A stretch of 64,000 bases of DNA from Callipepla californica brunnescens (GCA_023055505.1 JALIRH010000151.1:253001-317000); one strand, 5' to 3'. Shown: positions 20,003 through 32,001, numbered from the stretch's first letter. The notes: generated by a model not told the origin, from the sequence alone. Translations and numbers: made by a program.

Positions 20003-21226
20003 CTTCATACATGGGAACGCGGAGCAGCCGCAAGCTGCCGTCACAAACAGCACACAAAGCCATCAGCAGAGCCAGAGGCACAAACTGCTTAAAAGCACAG
20101 CACAACCACGGCCTGCCCTCTGACCAGCAGCCCCACGCAGCCCCACTCACCCCAGCAGCGCCTCGTGCAGACACAGCAGCCTGCCCATGTGGACCAGGCT
20201 CAGCAGAGGAACCTACGGAAGCAACAGCGTGGCCGTTCACGTTTACTGCACAACATGAGTTTGGTTTTCAAACCTCAGGGATGCTCCCCCTGCATTTAAG
20301 CACGAGGGAACGATCCCTGTGCTCAGAGGGAAAAGCAAACCCTGTAACTGCAGGCACTCGGCAAGGTCAGAAACGGAGCAGAACCCAAATGCCACTCTCC
20401 TGCAGTCAGCCCCAGACAACAGCATCTCTATTGACTCCGAACCACAGCAGCGCCCAACCATTACGGCAACCACACCGAGGGCAGCACTGCAACTCCACGA
20501 CACTGCTGGGAAGCTCCAGGAGGGCCCATTTTTGAATGAGGAATTCGCTGTGACGCTGCGTGCGGACACCAGGAGCTCGAGCCCCGGCGGAAAGCCGAGC
20601 AGCACAGCTCGCCCCCACCCCTCACCATCTGGAACGCGCAGCACTTGAAGAGGGGAACCGAACGACGCTTGGCTTGCTGTCATCAACACATCAGTGCAGG
20701 TTGGGGCGGAGCTGCGGCCATACAGCCGAGCACGGGGCAGCAGCGTACCCCGGAGGCCGAGGGGACGGCGGCTCCCCGGGGTGCAGTGCTCACAGCACGG
20801 CGGGCAGGGCACGGCGGGGCAGGGCCAGGGAGGCAGCACTGCCCCGCCGTGCCCTCACTCCAGGCACACGGGGCTCGGCCCCGCCGCGGCCTGCAGCTCC
20901 TCCTGGCGGGACAGGCGGAGCAGTTCACCTGGAAACGGCTCGGGCGGATCTGATCAGCGCATCCCCGCGGGGCGCGCTCCCGCTGCACAGAGCCCACGTC
21001 GGGTGGGTGTGGGGGAACCAGGGGACGTGCGGGGATCCGCGCCACCCCACGGAGCCGAGGGATCCGCGGGGATCGGCCCCGCGCGCCGAACCCTTCCCCC
21101 CCTCCGTGGGACGCGGCCCCACAGACCCCTACTGAGGACCCCCTGAGAGACCCCCGAGGCCAACCCCACACGTCCCACGCTCCCGATCCCGACCGCGCTC
21201 CCTCGGTGCCCCCCGGCCCCACTCAC

Positions 21227-21330
21227 ACTGCGCTCGGCCGTCCCCCCCCCCCCCCGCTCCCGTTCCCCTCACAGCGCTTTCCCGCCCCTTCCCGCCGCGC
21301 GCACACAAAATGGCCGCCGCGGAAGGATAC
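21227..21330 (-). promoter_or_regulatory. Probable GABPB2 first exon and promoter
   Basis: On the minus strand a GTGAGT donor at about 21226 ends a CpG-rich stretch that contains a YY1-like AAAATGGCCGCC element at 21307-21318. This fits a noncoding first exon about 1.2 kb before the start codon. The exact start site is not visible. Confidence 0.45.
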
Positions 21331-21578
21331 AGCGCGCAGAGACCAAAGAGTCCGCAGAGGGCGGAGGGAGGGAGAGGGGTCTGCAGAGGGCGCAGAGGGG
21401 ACTGAGGAGCTCCTCCTCCTCCTTTCTCCTCTTTCTTCCCGCCCACGGAGCGGGAGGAAGGCGACGAAGCGCTGAAGAGCCCAACGCAGGGCGGGAACTA
21501 TTTTTTCTCGAGCGGAAGGATCTCAGTGTTCCCTCAGGAGGAGGGAGCGATGCGTCTCACGTAGTTCCGGCGGAGGCG

Positions 21579-21625
21579 TTTGGCGCCAACTATAAAAGCT
21601 GCTCCGAGGGGCGGCCGCCCTCAGT
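21579..21625 (+). promoter_or_regulatory. E2F site plus TATA box, plus strand, no known gene
   Basis: A palindromic E2F-type site TTTGGCGCCAA (21579-21589) abuts TATAAAA (21591-21597) in an otherwise GC-rich, CpG-rich stretch. Transcription would start near 21620 and run away from GABPB2. No open frame of note follows. Confidence 0.5.
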
Positions 21626-22149
21626 GCGGCGCCGCCAGCGGAGCGGGGCGTGAGGTGCGACGGCGTTAGGGCTGAGGGAACGGAGAGATGCGGGGAAGAA
21701 ATGCTTCGTAGGGGGCATCCCTATGTTGCTTAGTGTAACGCAGCCGTCCTAGGGCTCTCATTTATCCCTTTTAACCTAAAATGTGTCAGTGACACAAGAC
21801 CCCTAAGCGTGGGGATGGGTTGTCAGTGGGGTCAGAAGTGCGGGCCGCTGTTCTCCTGTGCCTTCGCCTCCCTCCCTCATCTGCTCTGTGCCCATCTCAG
21901 TCCCCTCCGCTCTTCCAGGTGAAGTGAGATGCTATTTTATTTGTTTCTAACCTGAAATAATGGCTTATAATTGAAGCGGGTGTAGTGTCTGTGCCCTGGA
22001 GGTGGTGTGGCTTTGGGGAGGGGGGAGAAAGGTGTGACAGAGCGGAGTGCGCTGATGGGTGGGAAAGGATCGTACAAATGGGGAAAGGAATGGACAAATG
22101 GGGGAGGGATCAACAGTGATGCAGCACTCGCACAGGAGGACATTCAGCC
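21626..22149. other. Interval downstream of the TATA promoter; no gene recognised
   Basis: Only tiny open frames occur. The sequence turns moderately AT-rich from 21720. A minus-strand MLLT11 transcript should end at its right edge. A noncoding RNA on the plus strand is possible but unproven. Confidence 0.4.
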
Positions 22150-22155
22150 TTTATT
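22150..22155 (-). other. Polyadenylation signal of MLLT11
   Basis: TTTATT on the plus strand gives AATAAA on the minus strand, about 1.16 kb after the MLLT11 stop codon. The intervening 1.1 kb has no other gene and fits a long 3' UTR, as in mammals. Confidence 0.65.
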
Positions 22156-23316
22156 AACGGTTGTGAAAGGCAGCACAGGATAGCAGCGGTCACAGACTGC
22201 CGGGTACAGCAACTGTCTGCAGCTTTGGCAGAAACCAGGACACTCGGAAATACCGGGGGGGAAAATAAAACCAAACCAACCTGAAATAGACTTCTGTGGG
22301 GGTGTCAAGGGCAGGTGGTGGGCAAACGGGCCGAGAAACGTCGGTTTGTGGAGGAAAGCGGGGTGATGCTGGACCTTCAACTCAGTTTTCTTTCATTCAG
22401 GTGCAGCTGGGCATTGGTGTCTGCACACAGACGTGCCGTGGATGTCAGCACCGAGGTGATGCTCCCTGTTCTGGGATGCTGCTGGGCTGGGGAGCCCCGG
22501 CCCTGTGTGGGTTACGGGCTCGGATGGGTGCAGTCTGAAATCCCAGCAGCTCCTCCTCTCTGCTTTGGCCTTGGGATGGCGGTGTGGGAGAGCCGGGTGG
22601 TTCAGCTCCAGCCCCACGTGGAGGGTTTCTCTTTTCTTGGCCCCCGTGTGGGCTGTGCTGAGGATTGGTCACTGTCTGTGTGAACGTTCGGGTGTCCATG
22701 GGAAGATGTGCATCTCACACTGTTGTATTGAAGGTTCCCACCAAAGAGCTCTGCGTGGGGGGGTTCAGTTTCCAGCTCTGCTGTTGCCGGATGGTTGCTG
22801 GAGGTGACGTGCTCTTTGGGGAGTGCAGATTTTGCCCATTTTTGCCTCTTTTTGCCACCTGCCCCTCTGCTTTTTGGTCACCTTTGGGACATCCCGCATC
22901 GCACCGCGATCGCTCCCGTGAACCGCCCATGGCACCGCTGCCTTTGCTCTCCCAGAACACAATCTTAGGGGGGGGGGAACATAAAGCAGCAAAACCAAAG
23001 CGCATCAAAAGCCGAAGTGATTCAGGCTTTCATTTCTCTCTCTGATTTCAGCACGGCGCTGAGGAGTGGGGCCGGGCTGAGGAGGACATCCCCCTGAGGA
23101 CACGGCTCCGCTCGGCCCCGCTGCGATCCCGGGAGGGATGAAGGAGGTGAGGCGATGCCGGAGCCCACCCCCCCCCGCCAGCAGGGCCGGGGTGAGCGGG
23201 CTTCGTTAGCAGTGCCCGGGGGCTTAAAAAAAAGCAAAACCAAACACCTGACACCGTACAGAACCAACAAAACCGAACCCTGGCGTGCCTGGCGACGGGG
23301 AGCGGGGAGGAGGGCG

Positions 23317-23568
23317 TCAGATGAGGTCGAAGTCGAAGGAGCTGATGCTGGCAATGGGAGCCCTCCAGAAGTTGAAGCTGCTGAAGGGCAGCAGGCTGTC
23401 CTCCTCCGCGGGGCCGGGCTCCTGGGCTGCCTCCGGCAGCTTGCTGCGGGGCGGGTACAGGGACCCCTGGCCCAGCCCCAGCCCCTCCAGCTCCGCCAGC
23501 TCCAGCCGCGGGATGGGCATCCTCCAGTAGATGAAGGAGTCGTACTGGCTGCTGATGGTGTCCAGCAT
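23317..23568 (-). CDS. MLLT11: MLLT11 / AF1q (single coding exon)
   Basis: One uninterrupted frame of 83 residues; human AF1q has 90. MLLT11 is a small cofactor of TCF7/Wnt signalling, prominent in neurons and found as a KMT2A fusion partner in leukaemia. Conserved blocks are SSQYDSFIYWRMPIPRLEL near the start, LAELEGLGLGQG next, and FNFWRAPIASISSFDFDLI at the end. The middle is shorter and more acidic/proline-rich than in mammals. The start MLDTISSQ aligns with the human N-terminus, and an acceptor (CCCCGCAG) lies eight bases upstream, so the coding exon follows a noncoding first exon probably ending at about 24177, where a CGCAG/GTACGG donor is seen. GABPB2 follows downstream on the same strand, as in human. 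Confidence 0.95.
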   Translation of the reverse strand: MLDTISSQYDSFIYWRMPIPRLELAELEGLGLGQGSLYPPRSKLPEAAQEPGPAEEDSLLPFSSFNFWRAPIASISSFDFDLI

Positions 23569-24690
23569 CGTGGGGCTGCGGGGGGACGGAGGGGTGACCC
23601 CACCCCAAAATGGAGCTGATGGAGAGGGCAGGCAGCCCTACAGAGGGGTCCTACGGGCACCTCCCACCCCACACCTGGGGAGAGGGGGACCGAAGGAGGG
23701 GGAAGGAAAACGGGGATGGAGGGGGGAGTGGGAGCACAGGGGGTACGTGGGGAAAGGGAAATCCTCGCGGGGGTGGGCAGCGCCGTGTGTTCTGCGGGCA
23801 GACGGAGCGCGGTCCCAAAGCAGCCCCTCCCCACAAAGGGCTCTCGCCCCATTTCTGCACCGATTCCCTCCGCGCCCATCGCCGATCCCTCCCCCGCGTG
23901 TCCCCATTTCACGCCCCGAATCCGAGCGGAGGGCTCAGGCGCTCCTCCGGGCCCGGCCCTGACCGGGGGGGGGTGCGGGGTCACCGCGGGGCCGCGTCCC
24001 GCAGCGCTGACAAAACGAACCGGGAAAAGGCGACCGAGGCGCGAGGAGCACCCCCGGCCCCCCCGCGCCTCACGGTCCCTTCCGACCCCGAGCGTCGTGA
24101 AAATAACCGGGAGAAGGCGATCGCCGTGACCGCAAAACTCGCGGGGGTCCGCATCCACCCCCCCCCCCCCCCCGTACCTGCGCGGGGCGGTGGCTGCGGG
24201 GCCGCTGCTCCTCTTTGTGCCTCCGCAACCTCTGCGCTGCGCCGACGCTTTTGTCTGCTGGCGCACCCGGGTCTGCAATGCAGCCCCTCGCAGCGCCCGC
24301 CGTGGGGGGGGCGGGGGGGGCGTGGGCAGATGAGTCAGCGGCCCCCACCCGCGTGGGGACGGAGGGACGGAGGGATGGGGAGGGACGGACGGAGGCGGTG
24401 CGCAGCGGAGGTGGTCCGCCGGCACAGAGTGCCGTGTTTTGGGGGTGGGCGCCCCGGTCCCCGCCGTCCCCGTGCGGATGATGCTGCGCGGCGCCCGGTG
24501 CCGCCGTGGGCTGTGGGCTGTGGGTAAGCGTGGGGTGGGGGCCCGGGGGTGCCCGTGTCCCGAGAAGGGCTCTGCGGTCATGGAGCGGGTGACGGATTTC
24601 TGCTTTATTTTTTTTGGTCCAAAAAGAGACGTTGAGGTGCACCGGGAGCCGGTGGGGGGGAGGGGGGGCTGCTCCCAGGCTGAGCCGAGC
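23569..24690. other. MLLT11 5' region and CpG island
   Basis: This interval holds the MLLT11 intron and the presumed first noncoding exon (about 24178-24320 on the minus strand). A TGAGTCA AP-1-like site lies at 24331-24337. A minus-strand AATAAA-like hexamer near 24604 has no gene upstream of it. No other coding sequence is recognised. Confidence 0.45.
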
Positions 24691-25350
24691 CCCCGGCCAC
24701 GATGGCACCCAGGACCCCACCAGAGCCCCCCCGAGTCTTGCAGAGCCCCCAATCCTTACCAGCCCCCCCAGCTCGGCTGTGGGCTCTGCTGTGGCACTGA
24801 GCCCCTCAAATCCCGCCGGGGTCCCCCCATCCTTAGCAGCCCCCCTTGAGCCCCAAGCCCAGCTCTGCTGAGCCCCCCAGCTTCGCTGGATCCCCCGGGC
24901 CCTCCAAAGCCCCTTCAGCAGCCCCAGCCTCAACCCAGGGGCCCCCACAGCCTTGGGACCCCCCGACCTCACCGGGTGCCCCCCCGGTCCTTAGCAGCCC
25001 CCCAGGACCCCCAAACCCCCGCTGAGCTCTCCTGCCCCCCCCTCCCCCAGTCGTTCCTCTCCCCGTGGGAACTCCCAACCCCAGCAGATCCCCCCCGATG
25101 ACTTTGTCCTGCGGGGGCCCCCCAACCTTTTGCAGCCCCCCAGGGCCCCCCAGCCCAATCAGTGCCCGCAGTGCCTGCGGGGACACTCAGCTTTGCCGGG
25201 CCCCCAACCCCATCTCAGCCCCGAACCCTTCGTTCCCCCCCACCTCACTGAGCCCGAGCAGCCCCCCCTTCCCAGACCCCCTTCCTTTCCCATCTCCGCG
25301 TTCCCCCACCCCCCTCCATCCCGCATCCCTCCCCCAGGGACCCCATAACC
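24690..25350 (-). repeat. Degenerate proline/glycine-type repeat block
   Basis: Loose 30-45 bp units of the CCTTAGCAGCCCCCC/AGCTCTGCTGAGCCCC kind recur with little exactness. Minus-strand frames read as glycine/leucine-rich repeats with no family signature. An old, decayed minisatellite is the simplest reading. Confidence 0.5.
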
Positions 25351-25379
25351 CCCCCACACCCTTCCCCCCCCCCGCCGTC

Positions 25380-27300
25380 CCCCCGCCCTCCCCGCTGCAA
25401 TGCTCCCGCTGTCCGGGGTGGGAGCTGTGGGCCGCGCCGCGCCGGGAGGAGGGGGAGCGCCGCGTCCCGGAGCCGCCGGGCCACGCCGGAGCGCAGCGAG
25501 GTGGGCACCGGGAGGGGGCACCGGGGGGGGGGGCACCGGGAGGGGGCACCGGGCGGAGCGGGCGGGGGGAGCGCGGCCCGAGGGGGGGGGGGGCGCGGGG
25601 CTGCGGCCTACGGGCGGCGGGGGAGGGGCCCGCGGAAAAGGGCCCTAAAAATCCCCCGTAACGAAACCCCCCGGAAGGCGGCGCGGGGTGGGGGGGTGGG
25701 GGGGTCCAGGAGCGGTGTAGGGCGCTCCGTAGTCGCCCCCCCCTCCCTCCCCCCGTCCCCACTCGGCGCTATAGGGCCGCCCCACGACGAGCGGGCCCCG
25801 CCGGCCCTGGGCCGAGCAGAGGGGATCGCTCTCGTTTTAATGCTTCATCGCGGGGTCCCCCTCCCCTTCACCCCCCCCCGCACTGCCCCTTCGAGGTGGG
25901 GAGGGGACCGCCCCTTTGTCCCCCGGTTGGTGTTTGTGGTGGGGGGGATCCTCAAGCGCTGGAGATCGGGAGTGCTTCCCATGTTACGCCTCATGGCGGG
26001 GGTCCTGCCCACCCCCCCTCCACCCCGCCCTGACGCGGCCCCCTCTGAGCTGGGGGGAACCCCCCCGGGCACCCCATTATTGGAAGGGGGGGGGGACACC
26101 CCGATGCTGGATATGGGGAGCAGTCCCCGTGTCACCACCTCATCCTGAGGGCCCTGGGCCTCAGCGTGGTGTCCCCCCGCCCCGCCGGAGTCCCGTGCCC
26201 TCTGTGAGCGTGGGGGGGCCGAGGGGTCAGACCCTTCGTTGGAGTTTTGGGGTTCTGGAGGCCGTGGGAGGGCCGTGTGCTCCCCCCCTCCCGGTGACGC
26301 AGAGCGGCCCAGCGGTGCTTTCCCAACCGGGAAGTCATTTTGTGAGAGCCGGCCTGGGGCCGGCCTGAGGCCCCCGTGGCGTTTCCCCTTCCCCCCCATG
26401 ACACTGGCGGCATTTCCCCTCACCCTATGGACCCCAAAGCTTTGCCCGTGGAAGCTGAGACCGGGCACAGCTCATTGCACAGGTGGGCCCAAGAGACCTC
26501 AGTGTCTCTGTGAGCTCATTTTCAGGGTGTTCCCTCCCCCCCCAAACCAGGGAATCCGGGGAAATTGGGGGGGAAGCCTGGCTTTTGAGCATCTGCTTTT
26601 TTGGGGAGGGGGCTCCTGGCGTGCGTTCCCCCCACCCCAAGGACAAGAAGCAGTGGTTGTGTTCCGGAGGACTTTGGACTGAGTCCGTGCTGTCCCGCAG
26701 AGCGGGGCTGTGCCCCCCACCCCGAGCCCCTCCGGTTCACCCCCGTCCCCTCTGGGGCTGTTTGTTTCACTCCCGTTTGTTTCTTCCTCCGCCCCATTTG
26801 CTCTCTGAGCCGAAGCGGAAGAGCTCAACCTCCGGTCCCTTTTCGGAAGGGCAGGCGTATTTATAGCTCCTTGCTGGGGGGGCTGTGATTTGCTGCCGTG
26901 CCCCCCCCATCCCACTGCAGCACCCTCCCCGTGTCCTGCACTGGGAGGATTGGGGTCCGGGTCCCCCCGCGGGTGTCCCCGTGTGACTGTGGGTGTCCGC
27001 TGGGGTGAGGGTTGGGTTGGGGGTGTCAGGACAGCAGCTTCCCCCACCCCTTCCCACGTGCTGTGCCTCAGTTTCCCCGCAGCAGCTCAGGGGAGCAGGG
27101 CTGATGCTGCACCCCTCACCCCGACCCCACTGTGCCCCGCTTCCCGGTGAGCTCTGGTGCGACTTGGGGACGAATCCTTGTCGCTGTCCCCACCTCAGGT
27201 GCCACCCCCCGCCCGTCCCCATGGAGTGAGAGCACTCAGGGGTCTCTGTAGCGGCGCAGCCCCCGCTCCGCCGGGAGGAAAGCTGGAAGGCGCCGCAAAT
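25380..27300 (+). other. CDC42SE1 upstream region with candidate first exon
   Basis: A CpG-rich stretch at about 25390-25500 ends with GCGAG/GTGGGC and could be the noncoding first exon of CDC42SE1. An acceptor-like GCGCAG at about 27258 lies before the start codon. Between them no gene is seen. BNIPL and MENT, neighbours of this gene in human, were looked for and not recognised here. Confidence 0.35.
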
Positions 27301-27769
27301 ATGAGCGACTTCTGGCACAAGCTGGGCTGCTGCGTCGTGGAGAAGCCACAGCCCGTGAGTAACGGCAGCTCTGGGGGGGGGAAGGTTGGTGCTGCGGGGT
27401 CCTGGCTGCAGGGGGGGGCTGACGGCCTTCGTCCCCACGCAGAAGAAGAGGAGGAGACGGATCGACCGCTCCATGATTGGCGAGCCCATGAACTTCGTGC
27501 ACCTGACGCACATCGGCTCCGGAGACATGGCTGCGGGAGAAGGGCTGCCCATGGTACGGCCCCGAGGGCGAGGGGGCGGGGTGGGGGGGCTCAGCCCGGC
27601 ACAGCGGCTCTCCCCCTCTCTGGGGGTGTTGTGGCGGGGCTGTCCCGGGTGTGACGGCCCTCCCTGCGGGGCTGAAACGCGTCTCCCCTCCCCGCAGACG
27701 GGCGCTGTCCAGGAGATGAGGTCCAAGGGCGGACGGGAGCGGCAGTGGAGCAGCTCCCGGGTGTTGTAG
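27301..27769 (+). CDS. CDC42SE1: CDC42 small effector 1 (SPEC1)
   Basis: Three coding exons, 27301-27354, 27443-27553 and 27698-27769, encode 78 residues against 79 in human. The protein binds active CDC42 at the plasma membrane and modulates actin-based shape change. The N-terminus [18 protein letters not shown] has the paired cysteines used for palmitoylation. The basic KKRRRRIDR stretch follows. The CRIB motif is [17 protein letters not shown], and the tail ends RQWSSSRVL. Every part matches the family in order. A GTGAGT three bases after the stop and an acceptor at 27919 suggest an intron in the 3' UTR. That would normally trigger nonsense-mediated decay only if more than about 50 bases from the stop, which it is not. 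Confidence 0.96.
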
Positions 27770-28763
27770 CATGTGAGTACTCCGGGAGTGCGGCGGGGGG
27801 GGAACAGCCACAGCCCTGAGCACCCCCGCTCAGCATCTAAAGCACAGCTGCTCATCGATGCATCTAACGAGCCGCCGCTCGGGCAGCTCTGTAACCTGTC
27901 GTCTCTCGAATTTTGCAGATTCTTGGCTCTTTCAGCCCAGACTTGAACTGCCTGATCCCCACACCAGAGGAAAAGCCAACCTCGAGCGCTTGATTCCCGT
28001 GGTAACTTATGCAGACCGAGGCTCCCGCCCGTCCCGGTGGCTCTGGGTCATTCCCCACAGATCCCTCCTTCCCCGCGGCACGGGGCGGTGACGGGGGGGG
28101 ACGCGGGGCAGCCTGCCCTGCACCGGGAGACACCGGGCACAGCCACCATGTGCCAAATCCTCCCACTTCTCCTGTTTCCCACAACGCAGCTGGCAGCGGT
28201 GTCTCCCACGGGCCGCTCTCGGCGCTGCCCCCCGTGCCTCAGTTTCCCCACCCGGCGGCAGCGGGGTCGGTTCTGCCGCAGGGGCTGAGCTGGAAAGGCG
28301 TTACAAAGAGCTGGGCGTCCCGCAGCTCCACCACTGCCACCGTGCCCGGTTCCTCCAGCCTTCAGCTGGCATTGCTGCTGCCGGCACACCTCCGCCTTCC
28401 TTCTTTTGTAGGATATTTTTGGGTTTTTTTAAAGCTCCACTCCCCCCCCCCCCCCACACACACACACCTGGGCGGCCTCTCCTGCTGCAGCCAGGCTTTA
28501 CCCGGCACCGGCCGCTCCCCCGGGAAGGAGGGGCTCTCGGGTTCCGAATTCAGGCGCACGTGTACATAGTTTAAATAGCGCTGGGGGCCGACCAGGAACG
28601 CGCAGGTGCCGGAGCAGGCCGAGGCCTTCCCCTCCCCGTGCTCCCGGCGTTGTGGGGCTGCTCCGGCCCCACGGCGTTTGTGAACGGGCGCAGACGCTTG
28701 AGTCAGTTTTTATCCCCCTGGAAAACCCACTGGAAAAACAAACCAACAAAACCCCACCTTTGA

Positions 28764-28769
28764 AATAAA
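28764..28769 (+). other. Polyadenylation signal of CDC42SE1
   Basis: AATAAA about 1 kb after the stop, in a locally A-rich stretch. Confidence 0.7.
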
Positions 28770-29001
28770 ACCTTGTGCTAGGCCGACATGGGGCCTGCGG
28801 GCTGCCCCGCGCCGCTCTGCTGCTGGAATTCGGGGCGTGGGGGGGGGGTGGATGCAGGGGTTCGGTTCTGTCACAGCCCGACCCAGCCCAGCAGCGGGGA
28901 CACCCCGTGGGGACTGTGCTGGGTGTCCTGCGGGGGTGTGGGGCAGCACTGGGGACTCCTGAACAAAAACCGAGAGCCAGCACAGGGGGGGAAGAGGTAA
29001 A

Positions 29002-29007
29002 TTTAAT
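29002..29007 (-). other. Probable polyadenylation signal of PRUNE1
   Basis: TTTAAT on the plus strand gives ATTAAA on the minus strand, 231 bases after the PRUNE1 stop codon. Confidence 0.5.
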
Positions 29008-29237
29008 CCTCACGTTGGGTAACAGTCTCCAGCAGTCTGTGTGTGCACACTCAGCACTACAGCCCCCACAGGAGCCGGGAGGGGAAGAATTCCTTAACCC
29101 CCCCCCCCCCTCCAGTGCCTTCATTAACCGTGTGCTGCCCCCGCTCCTTGCAGACCCCACAGCTCCGACCCCAGCGGGAAGGGGGGGGGGATGGGGGGGC
29201 ATGGGCAGTGAGGAGGGGGCTGAGCAGCGAGCCAGGC

Positions 29238-32001
29238 TCAAACAGAGGAAGCTGCAGCTCCCCGGTGCTGCCGGGGACCCCTCACTGGTCGGAGCCGGGG
29301 GGGGGGCTGCTGGGCGGCCATGCGGCTGACCCGCTCCAGCACAGCCTGGGGGCAGACGGGGGGCACGGCTTGTGCCAGCGGGCTCTCTTCCACCAGGCTG
29401 TTCATCGGGGTGGGCGGAGGGGCCACCTCCTCCTCCGGCCCCGCCGCGCTGCCCGCCCCCCCCCCCAAGAGCGGCCCGGAGGATGGGCAGCACCTTCTTC
29501 CTGGAGGCCAACGCGTTGCCCTGGGCGTAGGCGCTGACGCAGGGCCAGGGGCTGTGCAGGGCCTGCAGGTGCAGGGCCGGGGCCGTGGCCTCCTCCAGAG
29601 CGCGGCACAGCTGCGGGGACAGAGGGCGGCGTATGGGAGGGAGCTCCGACACCCCCGGCCCTGAACTGGGGGACCGCACGCTCTGCACACCCCGTCCCAG
29701 CTCAGCGCTCCGTGCTCACCGTGCTCCGCAGGGCCTCGTGCTGGCCGTACACCGCCAGCTGCCGCGTGGGCTCGTGGCGCTCGTTAAAGGAAACCGTCAT
29801 GGCCACGAGCGCGGAGTAACCGCGAGAGCAGCAGAAAGCTGCCAGGTCCTGCAGCACGCCGGGCCGGCGCAGGAAGAGCTGCAGAGGACACGTGCTGGAT
29901 TCATCCACCACGCCGTGCCGGGCACCGGGCTCCCCTCGCTGAGCCTCACCTCTATGTCCATGTAGATGCCGCTGATGGCGAGGACGTGTCCGTCACCGCT
30001 GACAGTTTTGAGGTCCTTCCGCAGCATCTGCTCCGTTGTCAGCCCTGGGAAGGAGAGGGGCCGAGCGTGAGCACCGCAGACGCATCCCAGCCCCGGCACA
30101 GCACCGAGAGCCCGCAGCAGCGCACCCGAGACGTCAAACTTGGCCGCCTGCAGCGCTCCGTAGACGCTGTCGTGGTCCGGCAGCTCAGGAAACCGCGACT
30201 CCAGCAGAGAGACGCACGCCACGTCGCGAGGCGTCACCTTGCCGCCCGCGGGGCTCAGGTTGATGCTGTCCAGCAGGATGGTGCCTGGGGGGAGCGGCGG
30301 CCGTCGGCAATGGGAGCGGAGCCCCACGCCAGGGGAGCGGAGCCCACCTGCCCGCCCGCCTCACCGTGCAGCAGCGCGGCCGTGGTCCGGTCCAGCACGC
30401 CCGGGGGACCCTGGGCGATCCGTTCCGTCACCAGCGTGGCACAGGAGCCCACCAGCTCCACCGTCAGCTGGCAGCTGGGTGCCCACTCCCGCTCCAGCGG
30501 CCGGTGGTCCAGCACGTCCACCACAGCCTCCTCCAGGGCTGCGTCGGCGCTGGCGGACGACACGGGGACGGTGAGAGCCCTGGCACAGCCCCTGCCACCC
30601 ACCACCGTCAGCACTCCACTCCTCCCCTCCTGCCTTAAAAGAGCCCCGCAAGGGCTGAAATCCGACTTCTTCACAACGCGGAGGAGGAAGCGCTGCTCAC
30701 CCGGGCAGGACGTGGTGGTCCACCAGCGTCAGCGAGAGCAGCCCAGCCCGGTGCAGCCCGGCCAGGTCGATCTCATCGCGGAAGATGAGCGAGGAGTCCG
30801 GGATGCCGCGCTCCCGCAGCAGGAACGTCGTCTCCGTGCGGAGGGCGAAGTCAGAGCGCGGGATGTTCAGCACCGGGATGAAGGCGGCTTTGGGCGGCGC
30901 GGAGGTCTGCGTGGGGACCGGCACCCGGTGAGGGATCCCCCGAGCCCCCCGGCACCCACAGCACGCGGACCACCTCACCTCCGCCAGGAAGAACGCCAGG
31001 GCCAGCGCGGACACGGTGGAGTCCAGGTCGCAGGCCTCGTTGCCCATCACCACGTGCACCTCCTGGCGACGCTGGATGTGCTCCTGCGAAGTGTGGGACG
31101 TCAGCACTGCGGGGTCACATCTGCCCCCCAGAAGCCCCCGAAGGACGCAGCCTGGAGCCATCTGCGGCCCCACCCGACAGCGGCAGCCCCAGGAGCGAGA
31201 AACCTGGCCAGGGCTGCTCTGCAGCGCTCACGTTAACAGCACACGTGTGAGAAACCAGGAGAGAACCCCAAGCAGGTCACAGCACTGCGGCACACGGAGT
31301 GGGGTCCCCCCCACCCAGGGATGCGGCGCCGTGGGCGATGGAGGACCCGCAGCAGATTCCCTTCGATTACTTCAACCTCAGACCAAAGTGACTTCTCCAG
31401 ATGAGGTGAAAGGCGGACGGGGCCTCTCTGCCACCTCCATCCATACGGCTGGCAGATGCTGGTGCTGTGGGGCTGTCTGTGCCCCCACAACGACCCCTTT
31501 CAGCCCGAGCAGCAGCACAGACCCCACTGTCACCCCACGGACCCCGCTGTCACCCCACGGACCCCGCTGTCACCCCACGGACCCCATTGTCACCCCATGG
31601 ACCCCGCTGTCACCCCACGGACCCTCCGTCCCAGCTCCCAGGGAGGGACGCCCGTCTGCAGTCGTTTCCCAGTGACAAACATTTCACAGCATAACCCAGA
31701 TTCGCTCATTGATTCCACCGAGGAAGAAAACAGCCGTGGGCCGAGGAGGCCCCACCTCCGCCAAAAGCCCCAACGAAGGGGAGGACGTGGGCGGGGGTCC
31801 CCCGCGCCCCCCACTCCGCGTGTTCCTCCCGTCCCCCCCCACGCTCTGTAGGACGCGCATTATGAGTCCCTGCCCCTCACCCCACGCGTGCCCCCCTCCC
31901 CACGCGTTATTATCCGCTCCCCACCCCCGGACCCCGCGGCCCCGGCCCCGCTCCGCCCGTACCTGCAGTGCCGCCCGCCGCCCCTCCAAGAACCGCTCCA
32001 T
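29238..32001 (-). CDS. PRUNE1: Prune exopolyphosphatase 1 (DHH family)
   Basis: Exons 5' to 3': 31963-32001, 30979-31083, 30701-30906, 30365-30549, 30126-30284, 29950-30044, 29720-29878 and 29238-29610; about 439 residues, human 453. Prune is a cytoplasmic DHH-family phosphoesterase that cleaves short polyphosphates and binds NME1 and GSK3. Metal-binding motifs are intact: [24 protein letters not shown], the DHH in LVDHHVLPG, and DHR in VLDHRPLE. The C-terminal DHHA2 part includes [12 protein letters not shown]. The last exon starts in frame ([13 protein letters not shown]...[13 protein letters not shown]) but the conserved [17 protein letters not shown] end is in another frame. One extra base in the C11 run at 29456-29466 explains it, and removing one base makes the total length divisible by three. 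MINDY1 starts divergently. Confidence 0.93.
31521..31620 (+). repeat. 20-bp tandem repeat in PRUNE1 intron 1
   Basis: Five consecutive 20-bp copies of ACCCCGCTGTCACCCCACGG with one or two changes each. Confidence 0.95.

Larger units (their letters stand above)
27770..29237. other. CDC42SE1 and PRUNE1 3' UTRs, tail to tail
   Basis: The CDC42SE1 3' UTR probably resumes at 27920 after a short intron and ends near the AATAAA at 28764-28769. The PRUNE1 3' UTR would end near a minus-strand ATTAAA (29002-29007). A C13 run with (CA)n is at 28441-28468. No coding sequence is seen. Confidence 0.55.

Noticed and set aside
24070..25186. Minus-strand glycine/leucine-rich frames with an AATAAA near 24604, resembling a hidden gene
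   Set aside because: No domain, no convincing splice structure and a degenerate repeat basis.
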